Positions 1-5,873 of a DNA stretch of 6,715 bases are shown in pieces. The stretch lies in NCBI GenBank assembly GCA_030152505.1, contig JASLJO010000214.1, positions 1 to 6,715 on the forward strand. The letters are read 5' to 3'. The notes below the pieces were generated by a model. It saw only the letters and a list, made by a program, of their open reading frames with translations, did no database searches and was not told where the DNA came from. The translations under genes were made by a program, and so were the position numbers. Within the stretch, counting starts at the first letter, position 1. Each line of letters starts with the position of its first letter. This DNA comes from Solirubrobacterales bacterium (lineage in GTDB: Bacteria > Actinomycetota > Thermoleophilia > Solirubrobacterales > 70-9).

Positions 1-160
1 CGCCGCGCTGCCCTACGACGCCGCGGCGCTGGCCGAGGCGGTCAGCGGCGAGGAGGTCGAGTACGCCGTGCGGCTGCCGGGCGAGGGGGCGGAGGCCGAG
101 GTCTTCTTCTCCGACCTCTCGCACGACTACGTGACCATCAACGCGGAGTACACGACGTGA
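1..160 (+). CDS. argJ: Glutamate N-acetyltransferase / amino-acid acetyltransferase, C-terminal end (partial)
   Basis: Reading from base 2, an open frame of 52 codons runs to TGA at 158-160; the 5' part lies outside the window. The end, FSDLSHDYVTINAEYTT, is the hallmark C-terminus of ArgJ, whose usual form is close to DLSYDYVxINAEYTT. ArgJ moves the acetyl group from N-acetylornithine to glutamate, and in bifunctional forms also uses acetyl-CoA, so the acetyl group is recycled in arginine synthesis. The ArgJ precursor normally cuts itself at an internal Thr, which is not visible here, so mono- versus bifunctionality cannot be judged. argB begins 6 bases after the stop, which fits the common argC-argJ-argB-argD order and a shared transcript. 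Confidence 0.93.
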   Translation, partial: AALPYDAAALAEAVSGEEVEYAVRLPGEGAEAEVFFSDLSHDYVTINAEYTT

Positions 161-166
161 GGCCAA

Positions 167-1003
167 GTGCGTGACGTAGGCACCCTCCTCGAGGCGCTGC
201 CGTACATCCGCGAGTTCCACGGCAAGACGGTGGTGATCAAGTACGGCGGCGCGGCGATGATCGACGAGAGCCTGCGCCAGGACTTCGCCGCCGACGTCGT
301 CCTGCTCAAGTACGTCGGCCTCAACCCGGTGATCGTCCACGGTGGAGGGCCCGAGATCACGCAGTACATGGAGCGGCTCGGGCTCGAGGTGCGCTTCCAC
401 GAGGGCCTGCGCGTGTCCGACGCGGAGACGGTCGAGGTCGCCCGCATGGTCCTGCTCGGCAAGCTCAACTCCGACATCGTCCAGCGACTCAATCGCCATG
501 GCCAGCCGGCGGTCGGTCTCTCCGGCCAGGACGGCACCCTGTTCGAGGTCGCCCCGGTCCCCAACGCCGAGCAGGTCGGCTTTGTGGGCTCGATCGAGCG
601 GGTCGACGTCGACGTCCTCAACCACATCGCCGCGGACTACATCCCGGTCGTCGCCTCCTCGGCCTCCGACCGCGAGGGCAATCCCTACAACGTCAATGCC
701 GATGAGGCCGCCGGCAAGGTCGCGGCCGCCCTCGGCGCCTACAAGGCGGTCTTCCTCACCGACGTCGTCGGCTGGCTGGGCGATCCGGCCGACGAAGGAT
801 CGCTGATCTCACGCGCCTCGGTCGGCGAGGTCGAGAAGCAGCTGGAGGCGATCGAGGGGGGAATGCGCCCCAAGCTGGCCGCCTGCGTCGACGCGATCCG
901 CGGCGGCGCCCAGTCGGCCCACATCGTCGACGGACGCAAGCCGCACAGTCTCCTGCTGGAGCTCTTCACCGACGCCGGCATCGGCACGATGGTGACGCCA
1001 TGA
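167..1003 (+). CDS. argB: Acetylglutamate kinase
   Basis: Phosphorylates the gamma-carboxylate of N-acetylglutamate with ATP, the second step of arginine synthesis, in the cytoplasm. The 278-residue length is normal for the amino-acid kinase family. Visible motifs are VIKYGGAAM (about 23-31, catalytic/phosphate-binding Lys25), VIVHGGGPEI (55-64), GLRVSD (80-85, with the substrate-contacting Arg82), GLSGQDG (117-123) and NVNADEAAGKVA (175-186, acetylglutamate and active-site contacts). FLTDVVG (196-202) belongs to the nucleotide-binding half. The GTG start at 167 gives an N-terminal helix of about 18 residues before the first strand. That helix and the C-terminal stretch ending ELFTDAGIGTMV resemble the arginine-inhibited hexameric type, so end-product inhibition is likely but inferred. 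A GAGG at 159-162, inside and after the argJ stop, could act as a closely spaced ribosome binding site. The stop overlaps the argD start in ATGA. Confidence 0.97.
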   Translation: MRDVGTLLEALPYIREFHGKTVVIKYGGAAMIDESLRQDFAADVVLLKYVGLNPVIVHGGGPEITQYMERLGLEVRFHEGLRVSDAETVEVARMVLLGKLNSDIVQRLNRHGQPAVGLSGQDGTLFEVAPVPNAEQVGFVGSIERVDVDVLNHIAADYIPVVASSASDREGNPYNVNADEAAGKVAAALGAYKAVFLTDVVGWLGDPADEGSLISRASVGEVEKQLEAIEGGMRPKLAACVDAIRGGAQSAHIVDGRKPHSLLLELFTDAGIGTMVTP

Positions 1004-2196
1004 CGGCTACCTTCGCCGAGCTCCAGGAGTTGGAGCAGCGCTACCTGATGCAGACCTACAGGCGGGCGCCGGTCGAGTTCGTCCGCGGCGAGGGTGCGCT
1101 GCTCTGGGACGCGGAGGGCAAGGAGTACCTCGACTTCCTCGCCGGCATCTCGGTCTGCTCGGTTGGGCACTGCCATCCCGCGGTGGTCGCGGCGGTGCGC
1201 GAGCAGGCAGGCAGGTTGATGCACGTCTCCAATCTCTTCTACACCGAGCCGATGGTGCGGCTCGCCGAGCGGCTTTCGCGCTCGAGCCTGGGGGGGAGGG
1301 TCTTCCTCACCAACTCCGGCACCGAGGCCACCGAGTGCGCGATCAAGCTCGCTCGCAAGAAAGCGCACCTGCGGGGCGTTGAGAGTCCCGAGATCGTCAG
1401 CTTCGAACGAGACTTCCATGGACGGACCTATGGTGCTTTGGCGGCAACCCCGAAACTGGCAGAGAACAGGGCGTTGGGACCGATGCTCTCGGGCTTTCAC
1501 TCGGTGCCGTTCGACGACGCGGGTGCGCTGCGCGACGCGATCCACGGGGACACGGCGGCGGTCATGATCGAGCCGATCCAGGGTGAGTCAGGCGTCTACC
1601 CACTCGCCGACGAAACTCTGCTCGCCGCCCGTGAGGCCTGCGACGAAGCCGGCGCGCTCCTGATCCTCGACGAGATCCAGACCGGCATGGGGCGGACCGG
1701 ATCGCTCTGGGCATATGAGCAGACGCCGGTGAAGCCCGACCTGCTGACCAGTGCCAAGGCCCTCGGCGGCGGTTTGCCGATCGGCGCATGCGTCGCCACC
1801 GAGGCCCTCGCCGGGGTGCTCGAGCCCGGCGATCACGGTTCGACCTTCGCGGGCGGGGCCGTGGTCTCCGCGGCGGCGCTCGCGGTGCTCGAGCTGGTTG
1901 ACGACCCGGCGCTGCTGCGCCGGGTGCGCGAGCTCGGCGGCGGTCTGCGCGATGCCCTGCTGGCGCTCGACGGCGTGCGGGAGGTGCGCGGTCGGGGGCT
2001 GATGCTGGGCATCGGCCTCGCCGACGGGATCGACGCCGCGGCCGTCGGCGCCGACCTGCTCGAGCGTGGCCTGATCGTCAACGTGCCTGAGCCCGGGACG
2101 CTCCGGCTCCTGCCGCCACTGACGGTCGATTCAACCCAAATCGAGCGGGCCGTTGCGCTGATCTCGGAATCGCTCCTAAGCTTCTCCACGAGATGA
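1000..2196 (+). CDS. argD: Acetylornithine aminotransferase
   Basis: A PLP enzyme that converts N-acetylglutamate semialdehyde to N-acetylornithine using glutamate as amino donor. At 398 residues it has the usual class-III aminotransferase length. Visible landmarks are NSGTEAT (105-111, PLP phosphate loop), FHGRT (139-143, Phe139 stacking on PLP and Arg142 for the substrate carboxylate), and ILDEIQTGMGRTG with Asp224, which pairs with the PLP ring nitrogen. The Schiff-base Lys253 sits in TSAKALGGGLPIGA, followed by HGSTFAGG (279-286). The last motif departs from the frequent HGSTFGGNPLA wording in its second half, which looks like a lineage variant and not damage. Related class-III enzymes (succinylornithine, ornithine or GABA aminotransferases) are alternatives, but position directly behind argJ and argB favours ArgD. 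It overlaps argB upstream and the next gene downstream by four bases each, implying translational coupling. Confidence 0.95.
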   Translation: MTATFAELQELEQRYLMQTYRRAPVEFVRGEGALLWDAEGKEYLDFLAGISVCSVGHCHPAVVAAVREQAGRLMHVSNLFYTEPMVRLAERLSRSSLGGRVFLTNSGTEATECAIKLARKKAHLRGVESPEIVSFERDFHGRTYGALAATPKLAENRALGPMLSGFHSVPFDDAGALRDAIHGDTAAVMIEPIQGESGVYPLADETLLAAREACDEAGALLILDEIQTGMGRTGSLWAYEQTPVKPDLLTSAKALGGGLPIGACVATEALAGVLEPGDHGSTFAGGAVVSAAALAVLELVDDPALLRRVRELGGGLRDALLALDGVREVRGRGLMLGIGLADGIDAAAVGADLLERGLIVNVPEPGTLRLLPPLTVDSTQIERAVALISESLLSFSTR

Positions 2197-2209
2197 GCGC
2201 GGAGAAGCT
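2179..2209 (+). promoter_or_regulatory. Inverted repeat with the argD stop / next start in its loop
   Basis: AGCTTCTCC at 2179-2187 is an exact reverse complement of GGAGAAGCT at 2201-2209. Inside, one A/C mismatch is followed by two further C-G/G-C pairs (2189-2190 with 2198-2199), leaving a 7-base loop, AGATGAG. The ATG of the next gene (2193-2195) and the TGA of argD (2194-2196) both lie in that loop. No T-run follows, so it is not a standard terminator. An RNA fold that modulates reinitiation or stabilises the mRNA is possible. Both arms are coding, so chance also remains possible. Confidence 0.45.
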
Positions 2210-2660
2210 CCCACCACACGATCGACCGCCCTCTTCAGCGGCGGACGCCGCGGCGCGGCTGGCGACGATCGTCGATGCCGCCGAGCGCGCGGCAGCCGGC
2301 GTCATCGACGACGCCGAGGCGCAGGCACAGAGTTACCTCGACGAGGCGCGCGGCCGCGCCGACCGCATCGTCGCCGAACGCTTGCGCGAGCTGGCCGACG
2401 AGCTCGACCCACCTGGCTCAGGAGGTCGGGTCACCGGGCACCTGAAGCCGGTCGGGGCCGCCACCGAGGAGGACGTCGACCATGGGGCCCCGGAGCCATT
2501 GGCGCCACGACGCAGCGGTTCGGCCGGCGCACGCCTGCTGGCCACCCAGATGGCGGTCTCCGGCGCCGATCGCAGGGAGATCGAGGCGCGCCTGCGCAAC
2601 GGCTTCGACATCGAAGACACGAGCGAGATCCTCGACGCAATCCTCGGCCCGGAAGGGTAG
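2193..2660 (+). CDS. Unrecognised coiled-coil protein coupled to argD
   Basis: I do not recognise a named family. The 155-residue product has no signal peptide or membrane helix, so it is probably cytoplasmic. Residues about 17-72 form one long charged, Ala-rich helix (ATIVDAAERAAAGVIDDAEA and onward), resembling the coiled coils of DivIVA-like proteins or ATP-synthase b subunits. A Pro/Gly-rich linker (73-111) follows. A compact second module runs from about 112 to 152: ARLLATQMAVSG, then REIEARLRNGFDIED and ILDAILG. It looks like a small helical domain; I have a weak recollection of similar endings on other Thermoleophilia proteins. The ATG start shares ATGA with the argD stop, which strongly fixes it and implies coupling, although no arginine-related role is visible. 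Codon use matches its neighbours. Confidence 0.8.
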   Translation: MSAEKLPPHDRPPSSAADAAARLATIVDAAERAAAGVIDDAEAQAQSYLDEARGRADRIVAERLRELADELDPPGSGGRVTGHLKPVGAATEEDVDHGAPEPLAPRRSGSAGARLLATQMAVSGADRREIEARLRNGFDIEDTSEILDAILGPEG

Positions 2661-2689
2661 CCCGGCTCCCTGCAAACCCAGTGCGGTCG

Positions 2690-2695
2690 TAGGAT
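2690..2695 (+). promoter_or_regulatory. Possible -10 element (TAGGAT) close to a start codon
   Basis: TAGGAT fits the actinobacterial -10 pattern TAnnnT and ends 9 bases before the ATG at 2705, so transcription would begin about 3 bases before the start codon. CTGCAA at 2670-2675 might be a -35, but its 14-base spacing is short. The same bases contain AGGA, which could instead be a weak ribosome binding site 10 bases upstream of the ATG. The two readings cannot be separated by eye. Confidence 0.35.
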
Positions 2696-2704
2696 CCAGC
2701 GACC

Positions 2705-3067
2705 ATGCACGACGACCCGACCCGGATGATGGGACAGCCGGAGCAGCCCGATGGGGGAAAGCCGCACGGCAATATGCGCCTGCTGGTCGCGGGCCTTATC
2801 GCCGTGATCGTCGGCCTGGTCGTGGCGATCGTCGTCATTGCCTCCGACAACGGCGGCGACAGCGGTACGGACAGCTCGCCGATCTCCAGCGAAACGACGC
2901 CCCCGGAAACCACGACGGCCGAATCGACGCAGACGACGACTGAATCCACCTCCACCGAACCGTCGACGAGCGAAGAGACCACGCCCGAAACCACGGCTGA
3001 ACCCACCACCGCGCCCGAAGAAGAAGAAGGAGGAGAAGGCGACAGCGGCGGGCTCCCGGCGCCCTAG
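2705..3067 (+). CDS. Single-pass membrane protein with Thr/Ser/Glu-rich outer tail
   Basis: A 120-residue protein of unknown function. Residues 1-23 are polar. Residues 24-46 (MRLLVAGLIAVIVGLVVAIV and onward) form one clear membrane helix. Residues 48-120 are low complexity: first Asp/Gly/Ser, then runs of Thr-Thr with Glu, Ser and Pro, then a short EEEEGGEG stretch and GLPAP at the end. No Cys, LPxTG sorting signal or catalytic domain is present. With a short N-terminus inside, the tail would lie outside the membrane as a flexible stalk, possibly O-mannosylated as such Thr/Pro tails can be in actinobacteria; that is inference. The gene follows a 44-base gap and ends 2 bases before the argG ATG, so argG translation may be coupled to it. 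The tail's composition drives long spurious reading frames in other phases. Confidence 0.78.
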   Translation: MHDDPTRMMGQPEQPDGGKPHGNMRLLVAGLIAVIVGLVVAIVVIASDNGGDSGTDSSPISSETTPPETTTAESTQTTTESTSTEPSTSEETTPETTAEPTTAPEEEEGGEGDSGGLPAP

Positions 3068-3069
3068 CG

Positions 3070-4344
3070 ATGGCCGATTTCGCTCCCGAGCAGGTCCGCA
3101 CCGCGAGCTACGAGGCCGACCCCGCCGAGGTGCGGCGGGTGCTGCTGCTCTACTCGGGTGGTCTCGACACCAGCGTGATGCTGAAGTGGATCCAGGACCG
3201 CTACGGCGCGGAGGTCGTCTGCCTGACGGTCAACCTCGGCCAGCCGGGCGAGGACTACGCCGTGATCGAGGACAAGGCGAAGCGGTTGGGTGCGCTCGAG
3301 TGCCACGTCGTCGACGCGCGCGAGCGCTTCGCCGCCGACTTCGTCGTGCCGGCGATCAAGGCCAACGCGCTCTACGGCGGCGGCTATCCGCTGTTCACCG
3401 CCCTGGGCCGTCCCCTGATCGCCGAGCTGGCGGTTGAGTACGCGCGCCGCAGCGGCTGCGACACGATCGCCCACGGCTGCACCGGCAAGGGCAACGACCA
3501 GGTGAGGATCGAGGCGACGGTGGCGACGCTGGCGCCGGAGCTGAAGACGATCGCCCCGGTGCGCTCCTGGCAAATGGGCCGTGAGGAGGAGATCGCCTAT
3601 GCGCGCGAGCACGGCATCCCGGTCAAGGGCGGTACCGAGGCGGCGCCTTATTCGATCGACGACAACCTCTGGGGGCGTTCCTCGGAGGGGCGCTGGATCG
3701 AGGATCTCGAGCACGCGCCGGAGGACGACGTCTTCCAGCTCGTCACCAGGCCGGAGCTGGCCCCCGACGAGGGCGAGACGGTGACGGTCGAGTTCGAGGC
3801 CGGAGTGCCCGTCGCCTTCAACGGCGAGCGGCTTCCCCTCGTCGAGCTGCTCGAAGCGGTCGCCGAAGCGGGTTGCCGCCACGGGGTCGGCATCGTCGAC
3901 CACATCGAGGACCGCATCGTCGGCCTCAAGGTGCGCGACATCTACGAGGTGCCGGCGGCGGCGATACTGCTGCCCGCGCATCAGGAGCTGGAGAAGCTGG
4001 TCGGCACGATCCACCAGAACCAGCTCAAGCCGGGGCTCGACCAGAAGTGGGGCTACCTCGTCTACGCCGGCCTGTGGTGGGAGCCGCTGCGAGCCGATCT
4101 GGATGCATACATGGATGCAGTCAACGCCCAGGTGAGCGGGACGATCGGCCTGCGCCTGTACAAAGGGAGCGTGCGAGTCGTCACCCGCTCCTCGCCCAAT
4201 GCCGTCTACGACGCCGACCTGGCCTCCTTCGCCGAGTCCGGCGGCCTCTTCTCGCAGACCGCCTCGCCGGGCTTCATCGAGCTCTGGTCGCTGCAGTCGC
4301 GCATGGCGCACCAGATCCGCCGGCGGGACGAGGAGGGGGACTGA
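3070..4344 (+). CDS. argG: Argininosuccinate synthase
   Basis: Joins citrulline and aspartate with ATP to give argininosuccinate, the penultimate step of arginine synthesis, in the cytoplasm as a tetramer. The protein has 424 residues, slightly long because about 23 residues precede the nucleotide-binding strand. Key motifs are LLLYSGGLDTSV (25-36, ATP pyrophosphatase loop), TVNLGQ (53-58), AHGCTGKGNDQVR (134-146, the family signature) and SIDDNLWGRS (195-204). All expected catalytic-loop residues appear intact. The ATG at 3070 lacks a nearby ribosome binding site: AGGAGG at 3028-3033 is about 36 bases away, so coupling to the upstream gene is likely. An in-frame GTG at 3130 is an alternative start, but residues around SYEADPAEVRRV match my memory of related ArgG proteins and favour 3070. 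Unlike many actinobacteria, argH does not follow; a small membrane protein gene overlaps the stop instead. Confidence 0.96.
   Translation: MADFAPEQVRTASYEADPAEVRRVLLLYSGGLDTSVMLKWIQDRYGAEVVCLTVNLGQPGEDYAVIEDKAKRLGALECHVVDARERFAADFVVPAIKANALYGGGYPLFTALGRPLIAELAVEYARRSGCDTIAHGCTGKGNDQVRIEATVATLAPELKTIAPVRSWQMGREEEIAYAREHGIPVKGGTEAAPYSIDDNLWGRSSEGRWIEDLEHAPEDDVFQLVTRPELAPDEGETVTVEFEAGVPVAFNGERLPLVELLEAVAEAGCRHGVGIVDHIEDRIVGLKVRDIYEVPAAAILLPAHQELEKLVGTIHQNQLKPGLDQKWGYLVYAGLWWEPLRADLDAYMDAVNAQVSGTIGLRLYKGSVRVVTRSSPNAVYDADLASFAESGGLFSQTASPGFIELWSLQSRMAHQIRRRDEEGD
4331..4336 (+). promoter_or_regulatory. Strong ribosome binding site for the 50-residue protein
   Basis: AGGAGG followed by GGG, with 7 bases to the ATG at 4344. 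It lies inside the last codons of argG. It is the best Shine-Dalgarno match in the window and fixes the start of the small gene. Confidence 0.75.
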
Positions 4345-4496
4345 TGTACGACAAGGTCGGCAAAGCCGCGCTGCGCTTCGCGTTCGCCTACCTCCGCCGC
4401 CGCTACCGGCGCGAGATCCGCATCGGCATCGGCGCCGGGGCGCTGGCGATCGGAGTTGCGATCTACCTCGCTACCCGCGAAGTACCCGAGGGCTGA
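4344..4496 (+). CDS. Small single-helix membrane protein, unknown function
   Basis: A 50-codon gene whose ATG overlaps the argG stop by one base (TGATG) and which carries a near-ideal ribosome binding site. The N-terminal half (MYDKVGKAALRFAFAYLRRR and onward) is basic and amphipathic, with a cluster of Arg residues at about 18-26. Residues about 27-44 (IGIGAGALAIGVAIYLAT) form a Gly/Ala-rich membrane helix, and the end is REVPEG. The positive-inside rule predicts the N-terminus in the cytoplasm. I do not recognise a named family. Its end is 9 bases from the next gene, and its TGA leads into the GAGGTG ribosome binding site of that gene, so the two are probably translated together. A longer open frame in this phase extends upstream into argG, but the codons there read as Arg/Pro-rich shadow. 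The overlap, ribosome binding site and composition all support 4344 as the start. Confidence 0.72.
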   Translation: MYDKVGKAALRFAFAYLRRRYRREIRIGIGAGALAIGVAIYLATREVPEG

Positions 4497-4505
4497 GGTG
4501 GGTTC

Positions 4506-5489
4506 ATGCGCTGGAAGCCCGCAGTCGCGCTCTGTGCCCTGGTCCTGCTCGCGGTCGGCTCCGCCCGAGCCGCGGACATCGGCGCGCTGCGCGACAGGGT
4601 GGGCGGAGCACGCGAAGAAGCGGCCTCGCTGGGATCGCAGATCCGCGCCACGCAGGAACGCCTCGCGGCGACTGAAGCCGAAGCGCAGGCCGCGAGCGCG
4701 CGGGAGCGTCGCCTCAACGACCTGCTCGCCCACGGCCGCGAACGGGCATCCCGGCTGGCGGCGAAGGTCGCGCGCGCCGAACGCCATCTCGTGGCCGAGC
4801 GGGCGCGCCTGCGCCGGGCCCGCCGAGCATTGGCCGCACGGCTGGTGGCGATCTACGAGAGTGGCTCGCCGAGCACGGCGAGCATCGTGCTCGGCTCTGG
4901 CGACCTCACCGAGCTCGAGGTGCGCAGCGAATATCTGCGGCGGATCGAGGACTCCGACACCGCGCTGGCGGCTCGGGTGGAGCAGGTGCGCAACCAGGTG
5001 CGCCGCGAGCTGGACCTGGTTGCGGCGCTGAAGGCGCGCGTCGACGCCTACAACGAGGAACTGGCCGACGCTCGCTCGGAAATCGCCGCGGTGAGGGCGC
5101 GGGCGCAGGAAACGGCAGTACGACTCGATTCGCTCTCCGCCGAACGATCCTCGGCGCTGGCCGAGCTCAAATCGCGCATCGGCCAGTGGGTGAAGGAGAT
5201 CGAGGCCGCCGAAGCGGCCAGCCGCGCCGCGGCCGAAGAAACGGTCGGCCGCTGGCTGGGCGGCCCTTACTCGATCCCGACCTACATCGTGATGTGCGAG
5301 TCGGGCGGCAACTACGGTGCCGTCAACCCCGGCAGCGGCGCCGGCGGCGCCTACCAGATCCTGCCCTCGACCTGGGGGCTGTACGGCGGCCGGGGCGCCC
5401 CGCAGGATGCGCCGAAGGCCGAACAGGACCGCATCGCCGCCGAAATCTGGGCTGACTCGGGCGGCAGCGCCTGGGTCTGCGCCGGCTGA
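4506..5489 (+). CDS. Secreted coiled-coil protein with Rpf/transglycosylase-like domain
   Basis: A predicted exported peptidoglycan-cleaving enzyme of 327 residues. Residues 1-22 form a signal peptide with basic start, hydrophobic core and an ARA site before Ala23. Residues about 25-245 are long coiled coils. In their middle, ARLVAIYESGSPSTASIVLG and LTELEVRSEYL (111-144) match the PcsB/NlpC-P60-associated type that controls cell-wall hydrolases. The C-terminal domain (about 255-327) has IVMCESGGNYGAVNPGSG, then GGAYQILPSTW, as in resuscitation-promoting factors and transglycosylase-like domains. Glu265 is the expected catalytic acid. Cys264 and Cys325 sit where RpfB has its disulfide. The domain is complete and ends three residues after the final Trp-Val-Cys region. 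GAGGTG at 4495-4500, overlapping the upstream stop, gives 5-base spacing to the ATG. The coiled coil probably regulates or positions the enzyme; that is inference. An amidase or endopeptidase role is unlikely, as no NlpC/P60 or M23 motifs are seen. Confidence 0.88.
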   Translation: MRWKPAVALCALVLLAVGSARAADIGALRDRVGGAREEAASLGSQIRATQERLAATEAEAQAASARERRLNDLLAHGRERASRLAAKVARAERHLVAERARLRRARRALAARLVAIYESGSPSTASIVLGSGDLTELEVRSEYLRRIEDSDTALAARVEQVRNQVRRELDLVAALKARVDAYNEELADARSEIAAVRARAQETAVRLDSLSAERSSALAELKSRIGQWVKEIEAAEAASRAAAEETVGRWLGGPYSIPTYIVMCESGGNYGAVNPGSGAGGAYQILPSTWGLYGGRGAPQDAPKAEQDRIAAEIWADSGGSAWVCAG

Positions 5490-5502
5490 AGTCGATCGGA
5501 GC

Positions 5503-5532
5503 GTTTCGAGTCGAACCCGTGCGAAACATTTT
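5503..5532 (+). terminator. Weak intrinsic terminator candidate
   Basis: GTTTCG (5503-5508) can pair with CGAAAC (5522-5527) across a 13-base loop, followed by ATTTT (5528-5532). The stem is only 6 bp and not GC-rich, so it is marginal. Position, 13 bases after the transglycosylase stop and in the only sizeable intergenic gap (5490-5578), is what makes it worth listing. Confidence 0.28.
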
Positions 5533-5566
5533 GCATTCGGCGCAACAGCCGCGCGCCGCGACCGCC

Positions 5567-5572
5567 TAGCGT
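5567..5572 (+). promoter_or_regulatory. Possible -10 element for a leaderless transcript (TAGCGT)
   Basis: TAGCGT fits TAnnnT and ends 6 bases before the ATG at 5579, which would place the transcription start on the A of the start codon, as in actinobacterial leaderless genes. No Shine-Dalgarno sequence lies before this ATG, which agrees. No convincing -35 is seen at 16-18 bases; TTGCAT at 5531-5536 is too far. Confidence 0.38.
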
Positions 5573-5578
5573 GGCATC

Positions 5579-5830
5579 ATGCAGACAATGGAACTCAGTC
5601 ATACCGATAAGCGCCTCGACGGCCTCGACCGCAAGGTCGACGGGACGAACCGCAGGATTGACGACCTGAGCCGAGAGATGCACGCCGAATTCCGAGCCGC
5701 CCGGAGCGAAATGAACACACGATTCGACTCGCTTGAGAATCGGATGTTGGTGGCGACGAGGACGATGCAGGCAACGGTGATTGGCGGCTTCTTTACTGTC
5801 TTCGCCACACTGATCGCCACGCAGCTTTAG
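5579..5830 (+). CDS. Small tail-anchored coiled-coil protein
   Basis: An 83-residue protein of unknown function. Residues about 10-57 are a highly charged helix with hydrophobic positions at 13, 16, 20, 27, 30, 34, 38, 45, 49, 52 and 56. The spacing begins as heptads and shifts towards 4-4-3 (hendecad) steps, a good coiled-coil signature. Residues 64-82 (QATVIGGFFTVFATLIATQL) form a single C-terminal membrane helix with almost nothing after it, so the protein should be anchored by its tail with the coiled coil in the cytoplasm. ATG at 5588 (Met4) is an alternative start; 5579 is preferred because of the possible leaderless promoter. By hand count about 20 of 83 codons end in A or T, visibly more than in the neighbours, which may indicate a younger or transferred gene. 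Similar short coiled-coil/anchor proteins are common in bacteria and phages, so shape alone gives no function. Confidence 0.68.
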   Translation: MQTMELSHTDKRLDGLDRKVDGTNRRIDDLSREMHAEFRAARSEMNTRFDSLENRMLVATRTMQATVIGGFFTVFATLIATQL

Positions 5831-5873
5831 ATCGGGGGCAGGGGAGGGAGATCCGCCGTCGAAGCGGGTCCCC

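Noticed and set aside
739..1545. 268-codon open frame on the minus strand
   Set aside because: Spans argB and argD antisense and shows no domain; a GC-driven shadow.
2861..3030. Possible tandem repeat in the Thr/Ser/Glu codons
   Set aside because: Many ACG/ACC/GAA codons recur but no fixed unit length repeats; it is low-complexity coding sequence and not a defined repeat array.
2838..3437. 199-codon + strand frame, very Arg/Pro-rich
   Set aside because: A phase shift of the Thr/Ser/Pro tail and then of argG; composition is typical of a shadow frame.
4104..4119. TGCAT-N6-ATGCA inverted repeat, faintly like an actinobacterial ARG box
   Set aside because: Only 5-bp arms, deep inside the argG coding region where it encodes DAYMDA with ordinary codons; not near any promoter.
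3064..4311. 415-codon open frame on the minus strand
   Set aside because: It lies wholly opposite argG, a certain gene. High G+C at third positions leaves the opposite strand without stops; its product is Arg/Asp/His-rich with no family resemblance.
3873..4343. Upstream extension of the 50-residue membrane protein to 207 residues
   Set aside because: The extra residues are Arg/Pro/His-rich shadow of argG, while a strong ribosome binding site and a stop/start overlap mark 4344 as the start.
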